Part shown: one piece after another, positions 16,531-26,600 of the stretch
How the letters are laid out: each line of letters starts with the position of its first letter
Numbering within the stretch: position 1 is the stretch's first letter
Source of the DNA: a virus
Reading direction: 5' to 3' (one strand)
DNA: 29,142 nucleotides
Virus record (IMG/VR): IMGVR_UViG_3300007539_009602
Location: 1-29,142 of that record
The notes under the pieces: generated by a model
What the model saw: only the letters and a program-made list of their open reading frames with translations
The model's database searches: none
What the model was told of the DNA's origin: nothing
Made by a program: the position numbers and the translations under genes

Positions 16531-16953
16531 ATGTCAGTTAAAAACAATTATTTCGGAATATCAGCTCTAAGAGATATTACAGTAAAAGTGCCATTAAATA
16601 TTGAAGGTGACAATGTAGGCTATGAAACTTTAAATGAAGAAGAAATATCTGAGGTTATAAAGTTCAATTTAAAGTCAATAATCTTAACACACCCTGGGGA
16701 GCGGATGGATACCCGTTTTGGAGTTGGAATAAAGCGTTTTTTATTTGAACAAGCCGGTGATGAACTTTACCAAACAGTGCAATCTACAATATTTAATCAA
16801 ATAAGAACATATATGCCTTGGTTAACCAATGTAAACGTTCAGGTTTTTGGAGAAGACAACGAAAGAAAACTATCTGTAGCGATAAAATACAAGTTGAATA
16901 GTCCCGAGATTGTGGATTATTTTGAACTTTCTCTTTCAATGGATGAATTATAA
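16531..16953 (+). CDS. 25: Baseplate wedge protein gp25 (GPW_gp25 family)
   Basis: A core baseplate wedge component shared by T4 gp25, P2 gpW and contractile injection systems. The signature lies at residues 54-72: HPGERMDTRFGVGIKRFLF, matching the family 'T.PGER...FG.G' block with the EPR-like core. The preceding helix (EEISEVIKFNLKSIILT) and the C-terminal strands (NVNVQVFGED, KLSVAIKYKLN) are as expected. The length of 140 residues is close to T4 gp25 (132). AGAGGAT precedes the ATG; the gene begins 10 bases after the giant gene. It is followed by a 44-base gap and the gp6-like wedge gene, the same neighbour order as P2 W-J and many myophages. It should act in the virion baseplate, binding gp6 dimers. 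Confidence 0.93.
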   Translation: MSVKNNYFGISALRDITVKVPLNIEGDNVGYETLNEEEISEVIKFNLKSIILTHPGERMDTRFGVGIKRFLFEQAGDELYQTVQSTIFNQIRTYMPWLTNVNVQVFGEDNERKLSVAIKYKLNSPEIVDYFELSLSMDEL

Positions 16954-16997
16954 AAATTTTATTGCCTTAATCCTATTTATTATCAGAGGATTGACAG
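16954..16997 (+). other. 44-base gap before gp6, no gene
   Basis: This is the longest gap in the window. It is AT-rich and holds the gp6 ribosome site (AGAGGA at 16985-16990, 7 bases before ATG 16998). The stretch CCTATTTATTATC before it is only loosely like an AT-rich late promoter; no exact TATAAATA is present. I see no convincing terminator hairpin. Confidence 0.5.
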
Positions 16998-18809
16998 ATG
17001 CCGAAGAACAAAAATATTCCAATAAAGTACACTAGTAGAGACTTTAATTCAATAAAGAAAGACTTAATAGAACATGCTAAGAGATATTATCCTGATAACT
17101 ACAATGATTTCTCTGAAGCTTCCTTTGGGTCTTTAATGTTCGATACCGTTTCGTATGTAGGAGACGTGTTATCTTACTATCTAGATTATTCAGTTAATGA
17201 AGCGTTTTTAGATACAGCAATCGAGTTTCCAAATGTCAGAAGACATGCAAAGAATCTAGGTTATAATTTCACAGGAATTCCTGTTGCTTTCGGCTCAGTT
17301 GCTTTATTTATTGAAGTACCAGCAAACTCAGATGGAAACGGACCAAACCCATCATACATTCCAGTCCTTAAAAAAGGAGCTGAATTTCTTGGTGGTAATG
17401 GAACAACTTATACTTTATTAGAAGACGTTAGGTTTGATAGACCTGAGAATGATATTATAGCGGTTAAATTTAACAATGTAACAGGTCAAGCAACTCATTA
17501 TGCAATAAGATCTTTCGGTCAAGTTTCATCAGGTAAATCATTCACAGCTATTATCGACTTGTCTCAAGCAACGTTTGAGAAGTTTAGAAGAGTACAAGTA
17601 GGTGACAACACAATTTCTGAGATAATTGATGTAAGAGATGCCGAAGGTAATGTGTTTTACGAGGTTGATTTCTTATCTCAAGAAACAGTTTTCATTGAAA
17701 CTACAAACCCAACAGCTTTATCAGACGGTGTTAGATCTATAATGAAGCCATACGTAACAGCCCGTAGATTTATCTTAGAACAAGACGATACAGGTACTTA
17801 CATACAATTTGGTTTCGGATCAGATGACGATGACGATTCAGGGCTTGCAGATCCATCTCAAGTAGCTATTCAAATGCATGGCAAGAATTATGTTACAAGT
17901 AAAGCAATAGATCCAACAAAACTTTTAGGAACAGATAAGCTTGGTATTTCTCCACAAGGGACAACACTAACAGTTACCTACAGAAAAAATGATGGTAATA
18001 TCACCAATGCAGGACCAAGAACAATTAAAGAGGTTTCTTTTTCGAATCTAGTATTTAGCAATCCTAATACTTTAAATGATGGCCTTGTTAATACTGTTAA
18101 ATCTAGTTTAGAAGTTATCAATGATGAGCCGATAGTTGGTTCCTCCGTTGATTTTACAATAGATGAATTGAAAGTAAGATCAAAGAATTTCTTTGCTTCT
18201 CAAAATAGAGCTGTTACCAAAATGGACTATGAAGCAATTGCCTACAATATGCCAACAAAATTTGGACAAGTAAAAAGAGTTAACGTTATCAACAATCCTT
18301 TTGCAACCAATAAAAAGTTAGCTATTTACGTTGCTTCGACGGATGATCAAGGTGCATTTGTTCAGACAAATCAGGCAACAAAAAATAATTTAAAAAATTG
18401 GTTAAACCAATATGCATCGATAAATGATGTTATTGAAATATTTGACGCTAAGATAGTAAACTTTTCAATTGATTTTTCAATAATGACAGATAACAGGTAT
18501 GATACCTCGACAGTATTGGCTAACGCTATCACAAGACTTAAGAATAAATATTCAGAAAAGTTTTACATTGGTGAGCCGATTTACATCAATGACATCTATA
18601 ATCTTCTCTCAAAAACAGAAGGTGTGATTGATGTTAAAGAAGTTAAGATTGAAAATAAAAACGCTTCAAACCACGGAACAGGATATTCGAATATTCAGTT
18701 GGAAATGCAGGATATGATCTCGCAAGACAGAACTTACTACAAGGCTCCAAAAAACGTAATATTTGAACTCAAGTTTCCGAATCAAGACATCAAAGGAAAA
18801 GCAAAATAA
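16998..18809 (+). CDS. 6: Baseplate wedge protein gp6 (Baseplate_J-like)
   Basis: The main wedge protein that joins the inner baseplate into a ring, as T4 gp6 and P2 gpJ do. N-terminal IKYTSRDFNSIKKDLI and SFGSLMFDTVSYVGDVLSYY (residues 10-60) are typical for gp6 homologues of T4-like phages. The C-terminal half has the J-type block RAVTKMDYEAIAYNMP (from about residue 404), then a strand with VKRVNVI. The region YASINDVIEIFDAKIVNFSI fits the late J domain. Length 603 is near T4 gp6 (660). An acidic DDDDD run around residue 275 sits in a surface loop. The gene follows gp25 and its stop overlaps the next start in TAATG, so it is co-translated with the DNRLRE-like gene. Confidence 0.92.
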   Translation: MPKNKNIPIKYTSRDFNSIKKDLIEHAKRYYPDNYNDFSEASFGSLMFDTVSYVGDVLSYYLDYSVNEAFLDTAIEFPNVRRHAKNLGYNFTGIPVAFGSVALFIEVPANSDGNGPNPSYIPVLKKGAEFLGGNGTTYTLLEDVRFDRPENDIIAVKFNNVTGQATHYAIRSFGQVSSGKSFTAIIDLSQATFEKFRRVQVGDNTISEIIDVRDAEGNVFYEVDFLSQETVFIETTNPTALSDGVRSIMKPYVTARRFILEQDDTGTYIQFGFGSDDDDDSGLADPSQVAIQMHGKNYVTSKAIDPTKLLGTDKLGISPQGTTLTVTYRKNDGNITNAGPRTIKEVSFSNLVFSNPNTLNDGLVNTVKSSLEVINDEPIVGSSVDFTIDELKVRSKNFFASQNRAVTKMDYEAIAYNMPTKFGQVKRVNVINNPFATNKKLAIYVASTDDQGAFVQTNQATKNNLKNWLNQYASINDVIEIFDAKIVNFSIDFSIMTDNRYDTSTVLANAITRLKNKYSEKFYIGEPIYINDIYNLLSKTEGVIDVKEVKIENKNASNHGTGYSNIQLEMQDMISQDRTYYKAPKNVIFELKFPNQDIKGKAK

Positions 18810-20605
18810 TGGCTATTAAAAAATACTTTGCAACAGCAGACAACACCATCTCTAATGCTTTTGATGAAACTCTTTTATCATCAAACAAAGCAACAGGCTC
18901 CAATATGGGAGCTTCTGATATTTTGGAGGTCTTTCAAATTTACGGACAGGTTACAACCAGCTCATCAGAGCTTTCAAGAATTTTGATTCAATTTGACACA
19001 GATCAAATATCAGCGGATAGAACAGCTGAAAAAATACCAGCATCTGGTTCTGTTAAGTTCTATCTCAATCTTTACAACGCTGAACATTCCTCGACTTTGC
19101 CTGAGAATTTTGATCTCACAATCTCCGCTGTGTCTCAATCATGGCAAGAAGGTAATGGACTTGATATGGTCAATTACACTGACAAGACATACAACGGAAC
19201 CGGTTCTAACTGGCAAAACGCTTCAGGAATTCCAATATCTGAAATAACAAAATTTACATTTAGCAGCGACACAGCTTCTGATTATGGTGCCGATGCAGCT
19301 GCAAACTATATAAAACTTTATAACAAAAGTACACTTATTAATTTTTGGTTTGACGATGGAGCAGGAGATAGCGATGGTGGAAGTGGAACTTGGGTTGAAA
19401 CCACTATTAATAACACAGGATCAAAAACTGACTTTGCAGCAGATTTTGCAGCTGTTGTTAATGGTAATTCTAACTTCTCTGCAAATGTGATAAGTAATAT
19501 TGTTTATGTAACAGCTTCAACAGCTGGAAAGGCAACTGCCCCTGTGGAAGAAATAGGAACAATATCAGGTCTAGCAACTGAGGTTCATCTTTCTGGTGCC
19601 AACTTTACTGCTTGGGATTCTGCCGGAGGTGATTATCACGCTTCTCCAACATTTAATAAAAACTTTTATGAAGGCTATGAAAATCTTTCTGTTGACGTCA
19701 CATCTCTTGTTGAAGAGTGGCTTGATGGAACAAAAGACAATTATGGTTTTGGAATAAAACTTAAAGATAACTTGGAATCAGCCACAAAGTCTTATTACAC
19801 AAAAAAATTCTTTGCAAGAGGAACCGAGTTCTTTTTCAACAGACCAAGTCTAGAAGCTAAGTGGAATGATGCTTTAACGGACGATAGAGGTGCTTTCTTT
19901 GCGTCTTCTTCGCTTGCCCCTGCCAATGATAACCTAAACACTTTGTACCTCTACAATCGCATTAGAGGGCGTTTAAGAGACATACCTGCTGTGGGCACTG
20001 ATGACATCGAAGTGTCACTTTACACAGAAGCCGGAGGAACTCAAATTGGTTCTACGTTTACTGGTTCACATGTTTCAACTGGAATCTACAAATGTAGCGT
20101 TTACGCTGACACAGATGATACGTCAATAATTGATGTTTGGCATTCAGGTGGAGTTGAGTATCACACAGGTTCAATCTCGGTTTTATCAGAAAATGCGGAG
20201 ATATTAGACGAAAACACAAGATATCTTCTTTCAATTCCAAACTTGAATAAAGAATACAGAAACACAGATAAAGTAAGATTTAAGCTATATGTAAGACCAA
20301 AGAATTGGTCTCCGACAATTTACACAGTTGCAAAAGCGACACCAGAATCGACAGTTATTCATTCAGCTTCATATGAGATTTGCAGATCAATTGATAACTT
20401 AGTGGTTATTCCGCACGATACAGGCTCTAATTTATCTACTAAATTGTCATACAATGTTAGTGGTAATTATTTTGACATAGATATGTCTTACTTTGAGCCC
20501 GGTTATGATTACGATATAAAGTTTGCTTTTTATGATGAATATCTTGAAAACTGGAACCACCAACCTTATCAATTTAAATTTAAAGTGAGAGAAGATGAGT
20601 ATTAA
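18809..20605 (+). CDS. DNRLRE-like virion protein with an inserted domain
   Basis: A 598-residue beta-rich protein, probably extracellular on the virion. The opening (IKKYFATADNTISNAFD, then SRILIQFDTDQI) and the block VDVTSLVEEWLDGTKDNYGF (residues 295-314) followed by IKL look like a DNRLRE-type domain: a beta-sandwich in which 'D(V/T)T.lV..Wl.G...N.G' is the usual mark. Between the two halves lies an insert of about 120 residues (about 145-270) rich in Ala, Ser, Thr and Asp (TASDYGADAAANYIKLY), probably a separate beta domain. The C-terminal part (about 350-598) is more beta-strands with no match I can name. It sits between gp6 and the LamG giant, overlapping the latter by 11 bases, so it may be an accessory baseplate or fibre attachment protein. 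Family call is by motif only. Confidence 0.62.
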   Translation: MAIKKYFATADNTISNAFDETLLSSNKATGSNMGASDILEVFQIYGQVTTSSSELSRILIQFDTDQISADRTAEKIPASGSVKFYLNLYNAEHSSTLPENFDLTISAVSQSWQEGNGLDMVNYTDKTYNGTGSNWQNASGIPISEITKFTFSSDTASDYGADAAANYIKLYNKSTLINFWFDDGAGDSDGGSGTWVETTINNTGSKTDFAADFAAVVNGNSNFSANVISNIVYVTASTAGKATAPVEEIGTISGLATEVHLSGANFTAWDSAGGDYHASPTFNKNFYEGYENLSVDVTSLVEEWLDGTKDNYGFGIKLKDNLESATKSYYTKKFFARGTEFFFNRPSLEAKWNDALTDDRGAFFASSSLAPANDNLNTLYLYNRIRGRLRDIPAVGTDDIEVSLYTEAGGTQIGSTFTGSHVSTGIYKCSVYADTDDTSIIDVWHSGGVEYHTGSISVLSENAEILDENTRYLLSIPNLNKEYRNTDKVRFKLYVRPKNWSPTIYTVAKATPESTVIHSASYEICRSIDNLVVIPHDTGSNLSTKLSYNVSGNYFDIDMSYFEPGYDYDIKFAFYDEYLENWNHQPYQFKFKVREDEY

Positions 20606-23600
20606 AGATTTTTTTTACAAAAAAGAAGTTGTTCTTGAAGACCAATCAAAGCTAACTTCTTCGGTTGAATCTGCGGATTTAATTGAGGAAATAAGAGAGC
20701 AAAATAAAACTTTTGTTCCTGATGTAGATTTTTCTGATCCAAAAAACTTCGCAAGATTTGGTTCTGCTAAAGAATATTACGAAGGCTCTATCAAAAGAAT
20801 TTATGAACAATACCCTTACGATGGCTCCGAAGCAGAAAAACTAAGCTTTTATAATGATTCAACGTTTCTCGATCAATGGTTATTTGACAACAAATATCCA
20901 AAATCTACCGGTTATGCCATATTCTCAGCTGGAGGTTGGGGAACTGGTACAACAATTACTGACTATGGGAAGCCAAATAATTTGGAATACATATATTCTG
21001 CCGGTGGATTGCGAGAAGCTTCTCTTTATCAACATACAGGTTCTGATACAATTAGCTCAGGACAACTGAAGAATGTTTTTGACAAAGGAATCAAACATGA
21101 TTCTGATAAAAATAGAACTTTAAATTACAGAATGAAGATGGACGATGGTCTCACAATTCAATTTTGGATGAAAAAAGATGAATTCCTTCCTTCCTCAACA
21201 AAACGCGAAGTTATTCTTGACCTTTGGAATGGCGTAACCACATCTGGTTCGCATGATTACGGACGTTTGATACTTGAAATGTCTGCTTCCGATAAGCAAG
21301 AGTCTACACTAAGACTAACTCTGTATTCAGGTTCTTATGGTATTGTTGATCAACCAATAGCTCTTAGTTCTTACGGTTCAGCGTCGATAGCAAACGGAGA
21401 ATGGCAACACCACACAATTACTGTTAAAGCAGCTTCTCAAAATCTTGAGATAAACTACTACAACAACGGTATTTTGAATAGCGGTTCAATATACGGTACC
21501 ACCAATACACTAGGTGAGATACCCAACAACATTAACGGATATCTTGGAGCTTTACAAACAGCTTCATATGGAGATGATTATCATAATCAAGATATGGTTG
21601 GAGCTGGAAAGCTTTCTGCTTCTCTCGATGACTTCAGATACTGGAAAAAAGAATTAGATGCTCAATACATTAAAAACACTTGGTTCTATCCAATTGGTGG
21701 AGGATCAAATTCTGATGATAACAGAACTTCACTTGGAGTTTATTATAAGTTCAACGAAGGTGTTGTAGGAAACACAGCATACGATGCGACCGTCTTGGAT
21801 TATTCAGGAAGAATTGCAAACGGAACTTGGACAGGATACACAACTAGTTCTAGAAACACAGGATCAGCATACGTTAGTGCCTCAATATTGCAATCTGAGC
21901 CTGGTGATCCCATCATCCGGTTAGATCACCCTAGCGTTCAATCTTTGTTAACTGAGATGGCAACAAGCGGCTCTAATCACGATAGAGATAATACAATAAG
22001 AATGTATGATATGGTTCCTGCTTGGCTTCGAGAAGAAGACACAAATGGAAATATAAATTATCTTTTTCAAATACTTTCTTCGTACTTTGACACGCTTTAT
22101 TGTCAAATCAAAGAAGTACCAAAACTAAAAGACAAGAACTACTTTGACAGTGGTAATATGCCTTATGAATTTATCGACAGAATGTTGTCCGAGAAAGGAT
22201 TGTTGGTTCCAAATACGTTTGTATCCTCAGAAATTTTGAACACATTTTGGCAAAGAGACAACCAGAACAATTATTTTGAGCAATCAATTGAGAAGACAAA
22301 ACGACAAATTTATTATAACATCTACAATAATCTCGAGTTTATCTTAAAATCGAAAGGAACTGAAAAGTCGTTCCGTAATCTATTAAGATGCTTTGGTATT
22401 GACGACGAGGTCATTAAACTAAATGTTTACACTGATAATGCAACTCATTATTTAAAAGATAGATATAAGAACTCGTCTGTTAAATCTAAGTTTGTTAATT
22501 TCAACAAACCTTCAAGATTTGGAGCTTCAATAACACAAACAAGTTCCTCGATTAATTCATTGACATTTATCTCTGGCTCCGATACAGCAAGACTTGAAAG
22601 AAATAATGCTTTTACAATTGAAGGTGACGTGTTGTTCCCCGAGCCAAGAAAAGTTGAAGATAATGATTACTTTGTTGCATCATTTATTTCAAGCTCGATA
22701 TTTGGCTTTCACGAGGCGAATTCTTCGGATAGCACCGATTACACCTTTGGTGGCTCAAACGACGCCAATTTGCAATTTTACGCCGTTAAAGAGGAAGTTG
22801 GATCTACCTCTGTAAAGTTCGTTGTAAAAAATGCTGATGATTCAATTGTTGTCGAATCTGATTTGTTCGAGGAAGTATACACAAATGAGAGATGGAACTT
22901 TTCTTTGACTGTTGAACCGGTTGGATATCCTTTTGCTGGTTCTTTCTTAAGCTCATCAAATCCAGATTACAACATCAGACTTTATGGCGTTACCTACAAT
23001 AATGAAGAAATCAAAAACGAATTCACCTTAACTGCTTCTGTTAGCAATACCATTGGTAACTCTTTGTTAACAAAACCAAAAAGACTGTATGTTGGAGCAA
23101 ATAAGACCAATTTTACAGGTTCAACAATAGCTTCAACAGATGTAAAGATCGGTTCAATAAGAATGTGGATGGATAAATTGTCTAACGAAGCTATTCAACA
23201 ACACAATTTAGACCCCAAAAATTATGGACACAACAAAATCTATGGTTCGCCAACCGTATTTTTCCATGATATTTCTGGTTCTTCGCAAATTCCTGCCATG
23301 GATTCTCTTATTCTTCATTGGAATTTTGATGAAAATGCGTCTTCTGATGCAAGTGGAGAGTTTATTGTTGAGGATTTCTCAAGCGGATCGACCTCAAGTC
23401 TCTATGGTTGGGCGTCAAATATTATTGAAAGAGAAAACAAAGGTCTTGGTTTGGACTTTCCTGCGTCTGAAGAAGTGTTTACAAACGAATTTATCTTTGC
23501 GAGAAGAAAAGAATTGCCCGAAATATCGTTCACCGACGATAGAATCACAATAATGGACGATGAAAAAGAGTTTTTTATTGAAGACGAAGACACAACCGAC

Positions 23601-26600
23601 AATATTTTCTCTCTTGAGAAGTCAATGAATCAATCAATTTCCGAGGAAATGATAAGAACATTCTCGACAATGAAAGAATATGCAAATCTTTTTGCCAAAC
23701 CTGTTGATTATTATCGCCAAGATTACAAGCGTTTAAGAAAAGCTCGCTCTCTATTCTTTGAGAGAACCACCGGAAATCCTGACTTTGATAAGTTTACTGA
23801 ATATTTTAAGTGGATTGATACATCCGTATCTTTCTTTATCGAACAATTAAAGCCCGCTTCTGTTACATTCAATGAAGGAATTGCAAACGTTGTTGAGTCT
23901 CATATATTTGAAAGACCAAAGAACGAAAGAAAGTTTCCAACCGTAAAAACCCTTCAATCTACAATGGGTTCTTTGCGAGGTATTGGAGAGCTTGACTACA
24001 ATTGGAAGTTTGGACATGCTCCTGACTACAAAAGCTCAACAGATGATATTCATTGTCTTTGGAAAAAAGAAAGAGAAGTTCGAGAAGACATAGCTGATAG
24101 AGAAACAATAAGAAAAATACTTGGTTCAAAGACCTCTGGAATAATCAAAAGACTTGGAGATCCTACAACCAATCCTCAAACTGCTTACATAGCTCAAGGT
24201 TACGCTGAGGCAACGAGAAGGTTTTCAAAACCTTACAAATTAACAGCAGAGGCTTCAACTACAATTCATGGCGGAACAAATTACAACGAGAATAGAAATA
24301 GAGACTTTATTTTTGATAATATCAAACCTCATGGCTCAAAGACATCAACAGGAATTCCTGTAAATGTTGTCGTAGTAGGTGTGGGACCAGGTCAAGGAAT
24401 AATTAATTCATCTGTATGTGATGATATAGAAGATCCAAACAAAAAAGAAAAATACAACTTTAGAATGACCGTTGGTAAAGACTCGTCAGGTGATGGTTCA
24501 CAACCCTCAACAGGATCTTTGGACTTGGTTTATGAAGTTAAGTCCGCTTATGGTTCTCCATTTAATATTGTTTCAGGAAATGTAGACGATGGAACAAATA
24601 GAACTGTAGATCAGAATTACAAAGATAGTGTAATTTTGACTAACTTGCATTCTGATACCACATATATTTCAAATGATGTTCCAATGCAAGGACCTTTTAC
24701 TGAAACTTGGGTTGGAGGTCGTCAAAATAGACATGTTCAATTGAATAAATATAATGAAGATTACACAACAACTAATAAATTGGACGATCAATACACAAGA
24801 CCAGAAGCTTATAGAATTTTGTTTGGAGAACATCCTGATGAATCTGTTCAAGATGGTGCTCTTGGGATTGTTGGCCCTGATTATGGTGGACCTTATCCTG
24901 ATACCACAAGAAAGTGGGCAATTTATTACAGAGACCTCAGAGGAAAGCGTCCTTACAATATTCAAAATATCCAAGGCGACCAGTATCGTCAAGGAAACTA
25001 CACGGAGAAGTATGAATACTTTAATTCTGTTGGTCGTTCTGAGAACAATTTAAGATTTAAAAAACAAGCAGACACTTGGGATTTTCTTGCAGAGGAAGTG
25101 AAAAATGAACTTCCTGAAACGACAAATCAAATTGGTCTATTTGCTGTTGAACCTTCCAATGACGGAAACATAGCATCAGGTTTTGATTCTAACAGACATA
25201 ATGCAATTTCTGATGCTGTGTTTGGAAATTTCTCAATTGCTTTGCCAGATCAGTATTCTCCACCAACTAGTGAATTTATTGGAATAACTGCTTCTATTAA
25301 TGAAGTTTCTACTGAAACACAGATAGAGATAACCACAGCAGATATAGCCATAGATAGCGAAACTGACATTAGCTCTTCTTTGTTTTCTGAATTTAGAAAT
25401 AGATTTTTTGCACTAGGAAATTTTGTTAATTCATTTTTATTACAAGGTGCCGGCAATACAATCAATGGACTATCTGGTTCTTTTAGTTTCTCGTTTTTTT
25501 ACGAAGCTGAGACCAACACAACAAGTTTTAACAGATTTGACATTAATGAAGGATCTAACCTTAGACTTTATGTTTATCACGATGTTGGTTCCAGCGATCA
25601 GTGGAACGTAGGGTTTCGTGATACATCAGGTAATAATGAAGATCTTTTTGTATTTCAAGGAGGATACACACAAGCAAACACAATTCATCACATTGTTTTT
25701 GTTATTGATGAAGACATGGCAAACGTTAGTCCAAAATTATACATAGACGGAGACGAAATTTCTCTAACCACTACTCCTCCTTCGACACACCCAGCCTTGA
25801 ACATAGATGAAATACATTCAATAAGATTTTCAGATAACTCGTTTTTACAAGACTTAGTATTTTGGGAAAAGAAATTAACACAAGAAGATATTAACTCATT
25901 AGTTGAATTTAAACAAATTTATGCTGGTTGGTCTTGGAAAGACCCTTCTACTCATGTATCAGCAAGTTACATCAATAACTGGTGGAAAATAGGATATGAA
26001 GATTACTTAGATGATATTTTAACTGTTGGAGATAATTTAAAAGATCATTCTAGTAATATCACTATTTCTTCAAGTTACTCTGGAACAGGCAATGGAATTG
26101 ATTTAAATTTACTAGCCAATAACGCAAATTACAATACCTTATATACCACCGGTGGTGTTGGAACAGTTAGATCTGAGTTGGAAATATTATCAGACGTGCA
26201 ACAAAAAATGTTAAATAGATTTACCGATTACACCTCCAATACAAGTTCAGCCGGTTGGAGTGCGTATAATCCTTTTACTATGACTTTTACTTTTGGAACT
26301 CAATATTATGTTGAAATGACAAGTAGCACAGCCGGAACAAATATAATATCTTTAAATCCCACAGTTATGGATTTTGCAGCAGGCGGAAACATTTCAAACA
26401 ATGGAACTCCCAACACCCTATTTAGAAACATTGTTCAAGTTGAATCTGATTTTATCACAGGGTCAACAAGAAATAGAACCATAATTACCTCTCGATTCTC
26501 TGCGCCGGGTGGTGTTGAAGTTCAAACCTATGGATATCTTGATGCTTATGCTCATGAATACTCAGTTCACAATAACTTAAACTACAGAAACTTATCGATT

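Noticed and set aside
17821-17845. GAT-rich run (five Asp codons) in gp6 as a repeat or slippage site
   Set aside because: It codes a plausible acidic surface loop. The codons alternate GAC and GAT, so it is not a simple homopolymer, and the frame continues intact.
26145-26156. Perfect 12-base palindrome ACCACCGGTGGT
   Set aside because: It is within the LamG giant, coding a Thr-Thr-Gly-Gly stretch. It has no second copy that I could see and no link to an operator or attachment site.
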